Shown piece after piece: positions 1 to 11,300 of a DNA stretch of 64,000 nucleotides. Position 1 is the first letter of the stretch. Each line of letters opens with the position of its first letter. Both the position numbers and the translations under genes were made by a program. The notes below the pieces were generated by a model. That model was given only the letters and a program-made list of their open reading frames with translations. It made no database searches and was not told the origin of the DNA. This DNA is from Haliclona indistincta. Its lineage: Eukaryota > Porifera > Demospongiae > Haplosclerida > Chalinidae. The DNA is taken from NCBI GenBank assembly GCA_964017065.1, contig OZ024785.1:15845588-15909587 (forward strand). The letters are read 5' to 3'.

Positions 1-357
1 CCGACGGGACCGCTTTGCTCTACAAAGAGCTTTTATGCACGCCCGTCTCTGCTACTCGTTAGTGTGAACTCACGCCACTTACTTTCAAGTATCACGGAAC
101 AGTTTACAGCACAACAGCTAACCAGTCAAGTTTCGCGCGCTCGCGGTAAAATTATTACGTCATTTCGCGAAGGGAAATTTTTATAATTATTTTTAGTGTA
201 ATTTTTTGTTATTTGGGGTGCATACCTCGTGTTAGCATTTTTTTTGCTATTGTATGTATCCAGGCCTATGCCAAATATTAAAAAAAGGGTCTATAGCGTG
301 CTATGGTTGTGAGCTTGAGACAACGGATTTGCAAACTACGGCGGTAGTGACTGCCGA
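1..357. other. Upstream flank of the first receptor gene, no gene seen
   Basis: No open frame, RNA gene or recognisable transposon was found. The first half is GC-richer with CG-rich runs near 135-175, unlike the AT-rich introns that follow. It does not resemble the upstream flanks of the other A copies until the promoter-proximal block at about 358, so the left edge of the duplicated unit is probably here. Confidence 0.4.
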
Positions 358-444
358 CCCCCGCCTATATTAACACGCCTATAACAAGAAACTGCACTGA
401 ACGTCCCTTGAACCATTTCGGTCCACGTACGCGTTGTGTTTACA

Positions 445-3400
445 ATGCTAACTATCTTGCTGTTGCTGCTCGTGTGCAGGTTCTCCTCAGCTCAGGATGC
501 GGGTGGCTGTAGTCCTGATCCTCCCAACACATTGATGCCTAGTCATCCAACTCACCTGCTAAGCAGCAATGTACCTAAGATACTGTCTGATGGTGGAATA
601 TTTCGACCAGTGATTGGAGGATATGGCACTGATCCATGGACAGTGTTCAGCGAGTCTCAGGTTAGGCAGTTTGGTCTGTGGTGTCAAGTTAGACAAGTAA
701 ACACTAATAATATGCCAGACAGCAACATTGGAGACTGGTACTATCCTACATCTAGTGGCTTTACTATGCTTACCAACACTACTAATGATGGCACTCCATA
801 CCAGTCACTGAAATGTACTAACCAAATTGGACTAGTAGTGGATAGTGACGTGACCAACTACCAGGGTATTGTGAGGTGTACCACTACTGTACCTGGACTG
901 AACACTGATAGTAACTACATGGCAGTGTATAAAGATAGTGTGTTTGAAGCTTTGAGAACAGGTTAGTCAGGTCAGGATTTGATGTTCTTATTTTATCTTT
1001 ATGCATGCAGCTGGTCCCATAGTGGACTCTACCATGATACTCTCCATACTCTCATCACGAGATGCTGATCCTAACATTATGTTCAGACTCTCCTTCAATA
1101 TATCATTTGGACTACCATCACGTATCCAATGCACTCGTGATAGTAGTACTATACTCAGTGGAAGAGGAATTGTATCAGGAGTAGATTATGAGGTGATCAG
1201 GTCTCAGTATATCAGTAGCTCACAACCAGACATGACTCGTCTGTCATTCAATCAAACACGACCAAGAATAGGAGCAACATATCAATGTACTGTAACTGTT
1301 GAAGGACGTAGAAACATTGCATCTGGTAGTACTGGTAGTTATGATTTTGATGTACTGGGTAGTGGTACCTCTAGTATCACAGTGACTGGTGAGTGACAGC
1401 TGTACTGCTCACTACTAGTCCTCCTCTCCTCATCAGTTGCAGGCACACCCACTGCTGTCACTGCCAATAGGACTGGCTACAACTCTTTCCTGGTCTCATG
1501 GACTGCCCCTTCACCAGTACCAGCTGGCTATGAGGTGTTCTACCAGACAGCATCAGCTGGAGTGAGTAGCAGACTCAGTGGACGGACCACTAGCAACACT
1601 GAGCTGACACTGACTGGACTAACACAGGGAGAGACATACTCCATCTTTGTAGTGGCCTTTGGAGCAGAAGGAGACCCTGTCTTACCTAGTGCTCACAGCA
1701 ACACAGTATTATTTATGATACGTGAGATATAAACATACTTTTAAAAGTATATTATTATTCTACTTCTATAGCTGCCCAACTGCCTCAACTAAGTGATGAC
1801 CTATCACTCACTCCTACCACCTCCTCTATCATGGTGTCATGGAGTCCTCCTCAGTTTCCTGCTGACAGCTACAATGTCTCTTACTCTTGTCAGTTGTTGT
1901 GTGTCTCTGAACTATATCTATCATCATCAGATACTGTTAATGGATCAGTCACTATCCACACCATTACCTCTCTCAATGCTGGTAGTAATTGTACTGTCAG
2001 TGTAACAGCTGTGTATGGTAGTAACACCAGTAACACAATCACCTCATCTACTGACACAACATCAAAAGGTATATAACATTACATGTGTTATTATGTCACA
2101 CTTGCATTCTTCTCTTTCAGCTCCTACTGGTCCTCCTGAAGGCCTTACTGTCACATCAAAAGAGAGTGTTTCACTCACTTTAATGTGGGAGATAGTGCCT
2201 TGTTCTGATCAGAGAGGACCCATCACTGGATACAGACTGAACTACACATACAGCAATGGCACCTTTACTGCTAAAAATACTTTAGCATTACAAAGCAGAC
2301 ACTTCATGCTGACAGGACTGACACCATTTACTAACTATTCTGTTCAATTTCATGTGGCAGCAATCAATGTCAATGGGACTGGACCATATGCTGACAAAGT
2401 ATTTACTGTTATAACACTACAAGATGGTGAGCAATAGCATTATACAATTCTGTGACATACGTTTACATACTGCAGTTCCTGGTCCAGTGTCTGATCTATC
2501 AGCTACCCCAGAAGTGGTACAGCTCACCATCTCATGGAGTCCTCCCTCAGAGCCCAATGGAGTCATCATTGCATATGAAGTGTATTCTAACAGCAGTGGT
2601 TACACTAACACATCAGCCACACAGCTCACACTGAGGGACCTCTCTCCCAACACTGTTGTTACATACAGTGTCAGAGCATACACTATCATAGGACCAGGAG
2701 CTAGTGTGACAGGTCAAGCATCTACTGGAAGTGTCCGTAAGTTGCTTGATTTTGTATACGTTATCTTGATACCACTATAGCTATTGTTAGTGGAGTTTCA
2801 GTAGCACATTTAGAAGAGATATGTCCAGCAGTAAGGGTCTTTTGGACTCAAGTCAACCTATCAGTGGTAGACCATTACACTGTACACTATACTACAGTGG
2901 GTGGAGTCAATGGAACACTCACCTTCCCAGTGAGTGCCTCCTCTGGAGTAGTGTCAGGACTGCAGGAAGGACGCCAGTACCAGTTCAGTGTTAATGTAGC
3001 ACTCAAAATCAATGAAACGCTATTTATTGGAACACAACGATCAGTAATCACCCAAATTAATGTTTGCAATGCTTCAACAGAGATAACAGTATCTGCATTA
3101 AGTATAACAGGATGGATACTGTTTGCTGTTACTCTGATTGTGAGTATCATACTGATGGTGTGTTTAGTGCTAGTGCTGAGACGACACAATATTGAAAAAC
3201 AGTAAGATTACTTAAGTTCACAAAAATTTTGTATTTCATCAATCATGTCACAGGTCATCATTGCCAAGATCTGATAAGAGTGATGGTATTTATGATACTC
3301 CTTTAGCTACAGCACAGTGAGTGTGTGACTAGTCCTCATTATCATCAACTGTGTACTTGTTATAGTAGTGATGAGATGAAGATGACAGAATGTTCTGCCT

Positions 3401-3474
3401 ATGGTACACACCAACAACACTCACAGATCACTGATGAACAATATGAGAGTATTAACCAAACCACAAAGACATGA
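445..3474 (+). CDS. Receptor A1: Ig-Ig-FN3x5-TM-tyrosine tail, long form, intact (878 aa)
   Basis: Putative cell-surface recognition/adhesion receptor. Exons inferred by comparing the eight copies: 445-961, 1011-1388, 1437-1721, 1772-2068, 2121-2426, 2476-2736, 2781-3201, 3254-3316, 3366-3474. All have GT-AG borders and keep one frame. Residues 1-17 are a signal peptide (MLTILLLLLVC..SAQ). Residues 18-172 form an Ig-like domain (Cys in LWCQV and IVRC), 173-298 a second Ig-like domain (IQC..YQC), and 299-780 five FN3 domains, one per phase-1 exon. A helix lies near 790-813 (WILFAVTLIVSIILMV). The tail carries GIYDTP, SAYGTH and EQYESI, plausible SH2-docking tyrosines. The ATG at 445 is chosen because it begins the signal peptide and is conserved in all copies. 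The transmembrane type is type I (fused to FN3-5), shared with A6 and A8. Ligand and role are unknown; immune or allorecognition is inference. Confidence 0.82.
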
Positions 3475-3881
3475 CTATATTGAGCACACATAGCTAATGT
3501 AGTTGTTTACTGCTACTAGTAGTTACTGATTAGTTTAGCTATACCACGTGGTACTGAGTTTCAGATTGTATAGTTTATTAAAATATATGTTTTGTTACAC
3601 ATTATTTTCATTTTCGTAAATACACATGTTACTATCAAAAAACAACAGCATTGAGATCACCCACTCAATATGGACTCTAGCAGGACGTCAGACCACAGTT
3701 ATTTCCTTGAATGAAGTTTTACTTTAGTCAAAAGCATATTAGGACTAAAAGTATATAGGTAGATGTTAGTGGCTGACAACACCCTTTGCTTGGAACAACA
3801 CAAAAAGTCACATAAGTCACAGTAACTTAAATTGTGATAAGTGTTTTTAATGCGTTCATTGTATCGTCTATCTATCATTAG
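3475..3881. other. Unit spacer between A1 and the CCDC43-like exons
   Basis: No gene seen. It contains the A1 3' UTR/flank and sequence repeated after A3 (about 30538-30912) and A4 (about 37313-37687), including a shared stretch near 3650-3690 (ACCCACTCAATATGGACTC). It is therefore part of the duplicated unit, not independent DNA. The ORF on the minus strand here has no homologue-like features. Confidence 0.5.
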
Positions 3882-4795
3882 AGCAGGTTGATGAGCTACT
3901 AAGAGGTACCACAAGTTGTATGAGGGAAGGTGTGGTCTCATATAGCCCACCATCAATGAGTGAGAGGGAGAAGGCACACTTACTACAGGAATATGACAGC
4001 ACTGAAGATGATACTATGGACATCAATAGGTATATAACACAATGTGTACAATGTCTTGTTACTTTATTATACTTGTTACAATGGTACTACATGTAGTGGT
4101 CAGAAACACAGTAGAGACGAACCATCAAACAATCAATCAGAGTCACTCAAAATGATATTATTTAATGGTTACTTCATACACTATGTAAGTGAAAAATAAA
4201 ATAAAATTTGATCACACGGTGAATTTTATTTTTATTATAACCACAATGCATGTATGCAAGTGACCAAGAGCTCAGTATTACATGTATTGCCGAAAGCTCA
4301 AGTTATACCAGAGAGAAAATTTCAGACAATGCATGGTTAGATCAGTAACAATGTTGTTTTGCTTTTCTTTTCCCCTCTCTCAGCTGTCAATCCCAATGTG
4401 TTGGCAGTAGCTCACACAGCCAAAAAGTAGTCCATGCATGTCCAAGAGTTTCCTACATGTACAAGATTTCTGTCCTTGTACAGCATTTGTAAACTTCTTG
4501 GAAACTTCTTGTTACTCTTGGAACCCCCCAGGAAATGGACTAAATTTCACAAGTTTGGAAACTGTTTTGCACACTAAAAGTTTTCTTGGAAACTGCCGAC
4601 TTTTCCAAACAGTGTCCAACTTGGAAACTTAGTCCTTTTTGGCTGTGTCAAGATCAGAAGCTGCACAGAGAACAGCTGAAGGCAGCTCATGAGGCAAAGC
4701 TAGAGAGAGACAAGAAGAGTAGAGAACAGCAACGACAGAGAGCACAAGATAAGAAGGAGAAAGAGAAACAAAGAACACAGAAAAAAGAACGATGA
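3882..4795 (+). pseudogene. CCDC43-like C-terminal exon pair, copy C1
   Basis: Two exons, 3882-4029 and 4384-4795, read as the C-terminal half of a CCDC43-type coiled-coil protein. The first encodes a MSEREKAHLLQEYD segment followed by an acidic DDT run. The second encodes a highly charged Lys/Arg/Glu helix ending in a KEKEKQRTQKKER-type basic tail. That order matches the family's C-terminus (family knowledge). No N-terminal exons are present upstream, and the second exon is split by a 233-bp transposon, so this is a gene fragment duplicated with the receptor array. Unlike C2 and C3 it lacks the TAG in the first exon (TGT here), so C1 is closer to the intact parent. It could be transcribed as part of another mRNA, but nothing shows this. 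Confidence 0.6.
4415..4647. mobile_element. 233-bp MITE with CACAGCCAAAAAG TIRs
   Basis: The insert interrupts the second CCDC43-like exon of C1; copies C2 and C3 show the empty site. It begins CACAGCCAAAAAG and ends with the inverted repeat CTTTTTGGCTGTG. The trinucleotide TCA flanks both ends (4412-4414, 4648-4650). A 3-bp target duplication with a CAC start fits a CACTA/EnSpm-like or related superfamily, but the assignment is an inference. No coding capacity. Confidence 0.75.
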
Positions 4796-5312
4796 AGATA
4801 ATAATTATTTTTTATTTAATAATGCTGCTGTATTAATTCAAATGAATTCTGTCCACATTAATTTTGTGCAAACATTAAAAAAAAAACAAGTTATAAATTC
4901 ACAAGTGTACTGCTAATAAGACATATTTGACTAACATGTGCATGCAACAATCTAATGAGGTTTACTCATGAGGTACCAATATGCATGTTTTAGGATACCT
5001 GATCATGGGATAACATCAAGCATATACATGTACACAGACAGAAATAATTATATTAGGCAATATTATGATGTTTACATACCAATGGGAAAATAGAACTATT
5101 CTTTAGTTTAACAAGCATAGCCGTAGTGAAATACATGTTGTGGTTTCACTGTGATCTTGTTATGATGCATATCCACACTATAATTATTGTATGACTACCT
5201 TCAGCACTATAGCTACACTGAGTATGTAAGCTGTGTAAGAGCATATGAGTTCAGTATTTATAACAAATATTATACTAAATCTGATCCTTAGCCTGCAGAC
5301 CTGATGCTGTAA
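4796..5312. other. Spacer between C1 and receptor B1
   Basis: AT-rich, no gene recognised. Parts of it, for example the segment ending CTGATCCTTAGCCTGCAGACC just before the B start, recur before B2 (31562-31992), B3 (38340-38608), B4 and B5. It therefore likely contains the B promoter and belongs to the duplicated unit. Confidence 0.45.
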
Positions 5313-8300
5313 ATGGGGTACGACTGTCGTATTACAATTCTTCTTCTTGTGATTTTTTCGTATTTTATGTGTTCTGTTGCTCAATCTGACTTTCTGTCAA
5401 CATTGCTACACTCTTCTCCAGGTGAGCCATGATTAATTTATGAAGCTCACTCACTTATGTCAAGTTACAGATTGTTATGGTACAGTAGAGGACATCTCAG
5501 GTACCCATGAGAGGTGAGACATGTTAGTTGAATGACTGAACTGAGTCACAGCTCTGATGTGCTGTTTTATTCAGTGAATGTGTCATTAATGAGACAGGAG
5601 GTCCAGATAGCTGGCAGGTTGTCAAGTACACATGGAAAATTGGTGCTTCAAAAGACACTACTGATGCTCAGTGCTTCTGTGGCTATGATCTATTTGTTTT
5701 ATTGAACAATGGATCTATGCCTGGCAGCCTATGTGATGAGAATTCTCCCATTTCATGCACAAAATTTTGTGAACCTGATCAAGATAGTGCTGTTTGCAGC
5801 AATGACACTATCTGTGATCGTGATCAGAACTGTATCATGCTAGCAATCAATACAACAGATCACACTAGTGTGTATGTATTCATCAATGGTCTAGACTGTG
5901 CTGTACTGAAGAGTTACACTCAAGATATATGTCGTGTTCTATTCCGCAGGTACGCCGGCAAATTATTAATGGGCACAATCGATTAATGTTGCATTTCATT
6001 CCCAGAACCAGCTGTAACTAATTCTCCTCCACCTGCTCATGATGACCCAGCTGAGCCACTTGTATTAGCTGTGGGACTCATACTTGGTATAGTTGTCACA
6101 TATCTTCTGTTCATGGTTATTGGTTGTTTCTGGTGTGTAGTACACAAGCTTAAGACAAGGTATGAGATCAGTGATTTATTAGCTAATAAACAGTCATTGA
6201 TAAACTACAGCTATGCACACTTTGAGATCATTGAAATGCAACATTATACCACGAGTTCGACGATCAGATTCCAGATGGTGACTTTAATGTTGGTTATTTT
6301 GAAGGTTCGTCTCACAAGAAAAAATGGCTAGTGTCTGCGGACGATCTTACAGCTATGTATGCAAAGTTTAAAGGCAAAAAGAATATAGCATTATGGTGTG
6401 ATGGAAAAGAAACGCCATACTATGAAGACGACGAAGATGATGAAAATCCACGTAAGAAAAGGAAGAAAAACAAGGACAATCTTACAAAGAAAGTGAGCGA
6501 ACAGGAGGAAGAACTAGAAAGTGTGTTTCAGAAATTAAGAGGAATGCATGAAAATAAGTGGTCTGGTCCACAGTATCGGCTATGGGCAAGAGCAATTGTG
6601 TCAGGTGTGCACGAGAGTGATAAAAATCCTCCTAATGCACCAATGTTTAATGGAGGAATTCCCAAGCAGCCGAAGGAGTCTCTTGTGGATGCATTTGCAG
6701 GTGCTGCTAAAGTGATTGCAAAAGCATTTGCTCCACCGACGAAAGATGCTGAAAATGCACCAATTCATTTCTCTCCAAGCAAGAAAGTTGATGTACGTTT
6801 GAAAAATTTGGAACAATTGCGCATCCTTCAAAGCCTTTTGGAGGATGGTATTCTAAGCTTTGATGAATTCACACAGCAAAAACGTATCGTGTTACAAGAA
6901 TTGAACACTTTAAGCTAAAAAATTATGTGCTGTATTATTAATTTTACTTAACATTGTTATTAATAACATTAATTTTTGCCATTAATTTGTATACAGCTAC
7001 AGTTGAGGGTAAGCATGGTCTATCCAATTCTGGCAGTCATCTTTGGTAATGTATGAAAATGCTGACAACACCAAATTCTCTGGGCTTTCCCCCATATCAG
7101 CCTCCTGATCCAATAGCTTTAGTGTTGCTTTCACTTTAGAAAACGTCTCCTCGATTGGATTTAGATCAGGAGAATATGGTGGTAGAAAGTGGACAAGTGC
7201 TCCAACCTCTTGAATCATGTGGACTATTTCTTGTACATGGTGAATTGAGCAATTGTCAAGAATTACGACACTGTGTGGGTTACGACCATTGAAAGGCATT
7301 AGGAGTGACATTTGAACAAAGTCATAGAATACAGACCCATCAACAGATCCTGTGACTGTTTTACAGTCGAGTATTCCATGAACAGACATACAGGAAATTG
7401 CTGATATTCTTTTGCCACGGACTAGCATTTTCTCACTAACTAAAGGCCTTCCTCTGATACTGTAGCCATACCTTCTGATTGAGTTACGCCTATCGCTGCC
7501 AGTTTCGTCCACAAAAATCATCATGTCTTTATCATAGAGAGACACTTCTGAAATGAACTGCATTCGAAGAAAATCATCCCGTTGAGAGGCAGTTATTTTA
7601 AGCCTTTGCCTTGTGAAGCCATTTTTGTTCAGAAACATGCATATGGTTGACAAGGTAACATCAACACCAAGATTATCATACAGCTCTCTCGCGATTTCAT
7701 GAAGATAAATACCAGGACGACGCAGGACTATGTGCATAATGAACATCTCCGCTCCTACAGTGAGCTTTCTAAACACTTGTCTTGATGGATGGCTTGTTTT
7801 GGACACAGATCCTGTTTTTCTGAATCTTTCCACGATACGGTACACTGTCGCTGTATCAACACCCAGGTTTGCGGCCACATCTTTACACTTGGTTCCTAAA
7901 CCCTCTCGTTGCCACACCATCCTCCACCGCAAATCTTCATCGTACGCACGCCGTCTGTGTGGTTCGCAAGAGGTCATCGTTGGACAGAACTAGAGACTCA
8001 TGCTAGTACTAGTTTACAACGCTTAACGTGGCTACCGTTAGCGCGTACTCATGTAGCTACTGCGCATGCACGAAAAGGAATCCCGCGGCTCGCTGTCGCG
8101 AAAATTGCAACTTTTATTGAAATCGCTGTAGACGAGTCTGCAGAGGCGGACGACTTTTCCGACGAAGAGGACACGGCGAGGGATCGTTCCTCTAGGACCG
8201 TCGCGTTGTCAGAGAACAACGCTGCACTAGTAATCTCCTCTTTCGGCAACACCATTTCGAATGTTGAGAGGCGTAAGATACGCAGCGCGTTCCCAATACC

Positions 8301-11300
8301 AGAGGTAGAGGCGACGCGCTGTCCAAGGCTTGACCCGGTGTTCAAGGCTAAGTCTAAGGCAGAGACCAAGACAGCTGACGCCGAGCTTGCCCGCATTCAG
8401 GCCTTTGTCCACGATCCAGTGGGTCCCCTGGTCCAACTCCTACAGGGCCTAGGATCGGATGATGAGGCAGAGCCTCAATTATCACCGAGTGAGGCCCGAA
8501 CAGCAGTGAAGGATGCGGTTAAGCTCCTGGGCAATGCCTCCGCCCAGATCTCGAGACTGAGACGAAAGAAGGTAATCAAGGCAGTCAATCCCGACTTGGT
8601 TGACCTGGCGGAACGGAACACTTTTCAAGACGCAGCTCCAAGTCTCTTTGGAGATGACTTTGAAGACAAGATGAAGAAGCGGGCTAAATCCCTGAAGCTC
8701 TTCGATAACGCTGAAAAACCCCCACCAAAGAAGTTTTTCGAGGGGGCCGTCCCACTGTCCCCCAGAGAGGAGGCGGCCGCCCATCGTATTCCAACCGCGG
8801 GGGGAGACAGGCTTGGAGCAAGAAAGACAAGTCAAGCCACAAGAAGTGACTCCCCTAACAGTATGCATTACAAATGTAAATTGTCATCAGAGTGTGATTC
8901 AAACTATGCTGTGTCAGAGGGGGGTGATTCCCTTAAAGGGTTTCACAGAGGTGAAACATTCTATTGTACCAATAGCTGGAAGATTAACACTCTTCAGCAT
9001 CAATTGGGGAAAGGTCACCCAAGATCAATGGGTGCTATCCACAATTCAGGGCTACAGGCTAGAACTGCTAAGGTCACCTGTACAGCTCAGATACCCAAGA
9101 GAGACAATCGCCTCTTCAGAAGAGCAGAGCCTCATCCGCGAGGAGATTCAGAAGATGCTTCAAAAGGGGGCAATTACAGAGCTAACCCCACTAGAGGCTC
9201 AACAGGGTTTCTACTCAAACCTCTTTCTCGTTCCCAAGAAGGACGGAGGTATGAGGCCAGTGATAAATCTAAAGGGCCTGAACGAGTACATTGTCCCACA
9301 CCATTTCAAAATGGAGGGAATTCACACCCTGAAAGACCTCCTACGGAGGAACGATTGGATGACCAAGGTAGACCTAAAAGACGCCTACTTCACAATTCCA
9401 ATTCATACACGCGACAGACCACTCCTTCGCTTCTCTGCTCTGGGATCCCAGTACCAGTTCACATGCCTGCCATTCGGCCTGTCCAGTGCTCCCTGGGTCT
9501 TCACCAAGACCCTGAAGCCGGTGACAACCCTGCTCAGAGACCTGGGAGTAAGGCTAGTTATTTACATAGACGACATACTGGTCTTAGCGGAATCTCAGGA
9601 GAAAGTGAGGGACCACACCCTCGGTCTGATCTACCTGCTAGAATGCCTGGGATTCGTTGTCCACCCGGAGAAGACGGTGACCACTCCTACACAGGAAATA
9701 GAGTTCCTGGGGATGCTGGTCGACTCACGCTCGATGGAGCTACGAGTCCCCGGCAACAAACTCAAGAAGATAAGACAAGAGGCAGCCAAAGTAGCGAGCC
9801 AGTCACCTCAACCTACAGCACGAGAGGTGTCTCGCTTACTAGGGAAACTGAATGCAGTGTCCCAGGCAATCCCACCGGGCCCACTCTTTTGCAGAGCAAT
9901 ACAGAGGGACCTCGCGGCTTCTCTGAGTGCGGGACATCAACAGTACGATGTGCCCTGCCCACTATCTCCGTCAGCAAGAGAGGAGCTCACATGGTGGAGC
10001 GACCAACTGACGGGATGGAACAGGAAGAGTCTGGTCCTGCGAAAACCAGACTTACAGATAGAATCAGATGCATCTCGCATGGGCTGGGGAGCATCGTGCA
10101 ACGGAGTACAGACGGGCGGGCCCTGGTCTCGAAAAGAGACGGCCTACCACATCAACTGCCTGGAACTCCTGGCAGCTACTCTCGCGGCCAGGACCTTCCT
10201 CAAGGGTCAGGTGAACAAACGCATCCTGCTCTTGATAGACAATCAAACAGCTGTTGCATACATAAACAACCTGGGCGGGACAGTCTCCGCCCAGGCAACA
10301 CTATTAGCCAAGAATCTGTGGTTATGGTGTCTAGAGAGAGACGTGCTGCTCACGGCGCAGTATCTCCCAGGAGAGGAGAACGTCAGAGCCGACACCGAGT
10401 CGCGAGTGATGAGGGACCGCTCCGATTGGATGTTGAACCCGTCGATATTCCGACGCATCCAGGGGCACTTTCGAAATCTGGAGATCGATCTCTTCGCATC
10501 CAGACTATCCTCTCAACTACCGAGGTTCTTCAGTTGGAGACCAGACCCCTTTGCAGAAGCAACAGACGCTCTCCTCCAGGACTGGAAGAGTCTCAGAGGC
10601 TACGCCAACCCACCGTGGAACCTAATAGGACGAGTCCTATCGAAGGTGGAGGAACAAACGATAGACCAGCTGGTGCTGATAGCGCCGATCTGGCCGTCGC
10701 AGCCGTGGTACCCCAAGCTGCTCAGCCTGCTAGCTTCTTACCCCCTGAGAATCAACCACCAAGGGAGAGTAATGATAGAAGTGTGGGAGAGGAGCCTCCC
10801 AGAGGTATCTCCACCACTAGCCGTGTGGCCTATCTCAGGCAACACTATGCAGACAAGAGAATTTCAGGAGAAGCTACAGATCTCCTCCTGTCATCATGGA
10901 GGCAGAAGTCTGCGCAGTCCTACGATTCCCTCTGTAAGAAGTGGATTAGCTGGTGTACTGAACGGAGCCTCGATCCCGTTTCAGGACCTATAGAGGATGT
11001 AGTTAATTTTCTTGCACACCTCCATAGCCAGGGCTACCAGTACAGGTCCCTGAACAGCTATAGGTCAGCAATAGCCTCTATGCATGCACCTGTGGATGGA
11101 GCTTCCATTGGGCAACACCCACTAGTGTCAAGACTATTGAAAGGGGCGTTTCAGTCACGCCCCCCACTGCCCAGATACTCTGGAACGTGGGATATCTCCA
11201 AGGTACTGGCTTTCCTCGACGGACATACCCTGGATAGCAGCACGCCGCTAAAACAATTAACCTTGCGGACGGTCATGCTCTTGGCATTAACTCGCCCATC

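Noticed and set aside
1011..1400. V(D)J-like recombination signals near the variable Ig exons (CACAGTG at the end of exon 2)
   Set aside because: The heptamer falls in coding sequence (SITVTG), and no nonamer with a 12 or 23 bp spacer is visible. The variation is between separate complete genes.
3254..3474. Tail exons as classical ITIM/ITAM
   Set aside because: Residue -2 of the YESI site is Glu, and the spacing does not fit ITAM; only a looser SH2-docking interpretation is supported.
5184..5384. Minus-strand 66-aa ORF over the B1 signal-peptide exon
   Set aside because: Antisense to a well-supported exon and not preserved in B2-B5.
8870..10830. Middle of the 1300-codon frame as a separate protein domain
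   Set aside because: Its composition is Arg/Ser/Pro/Gly-rich with no motifs and is exactly out of frame with a convincing RT/RNase H, so it is probably a shadow.
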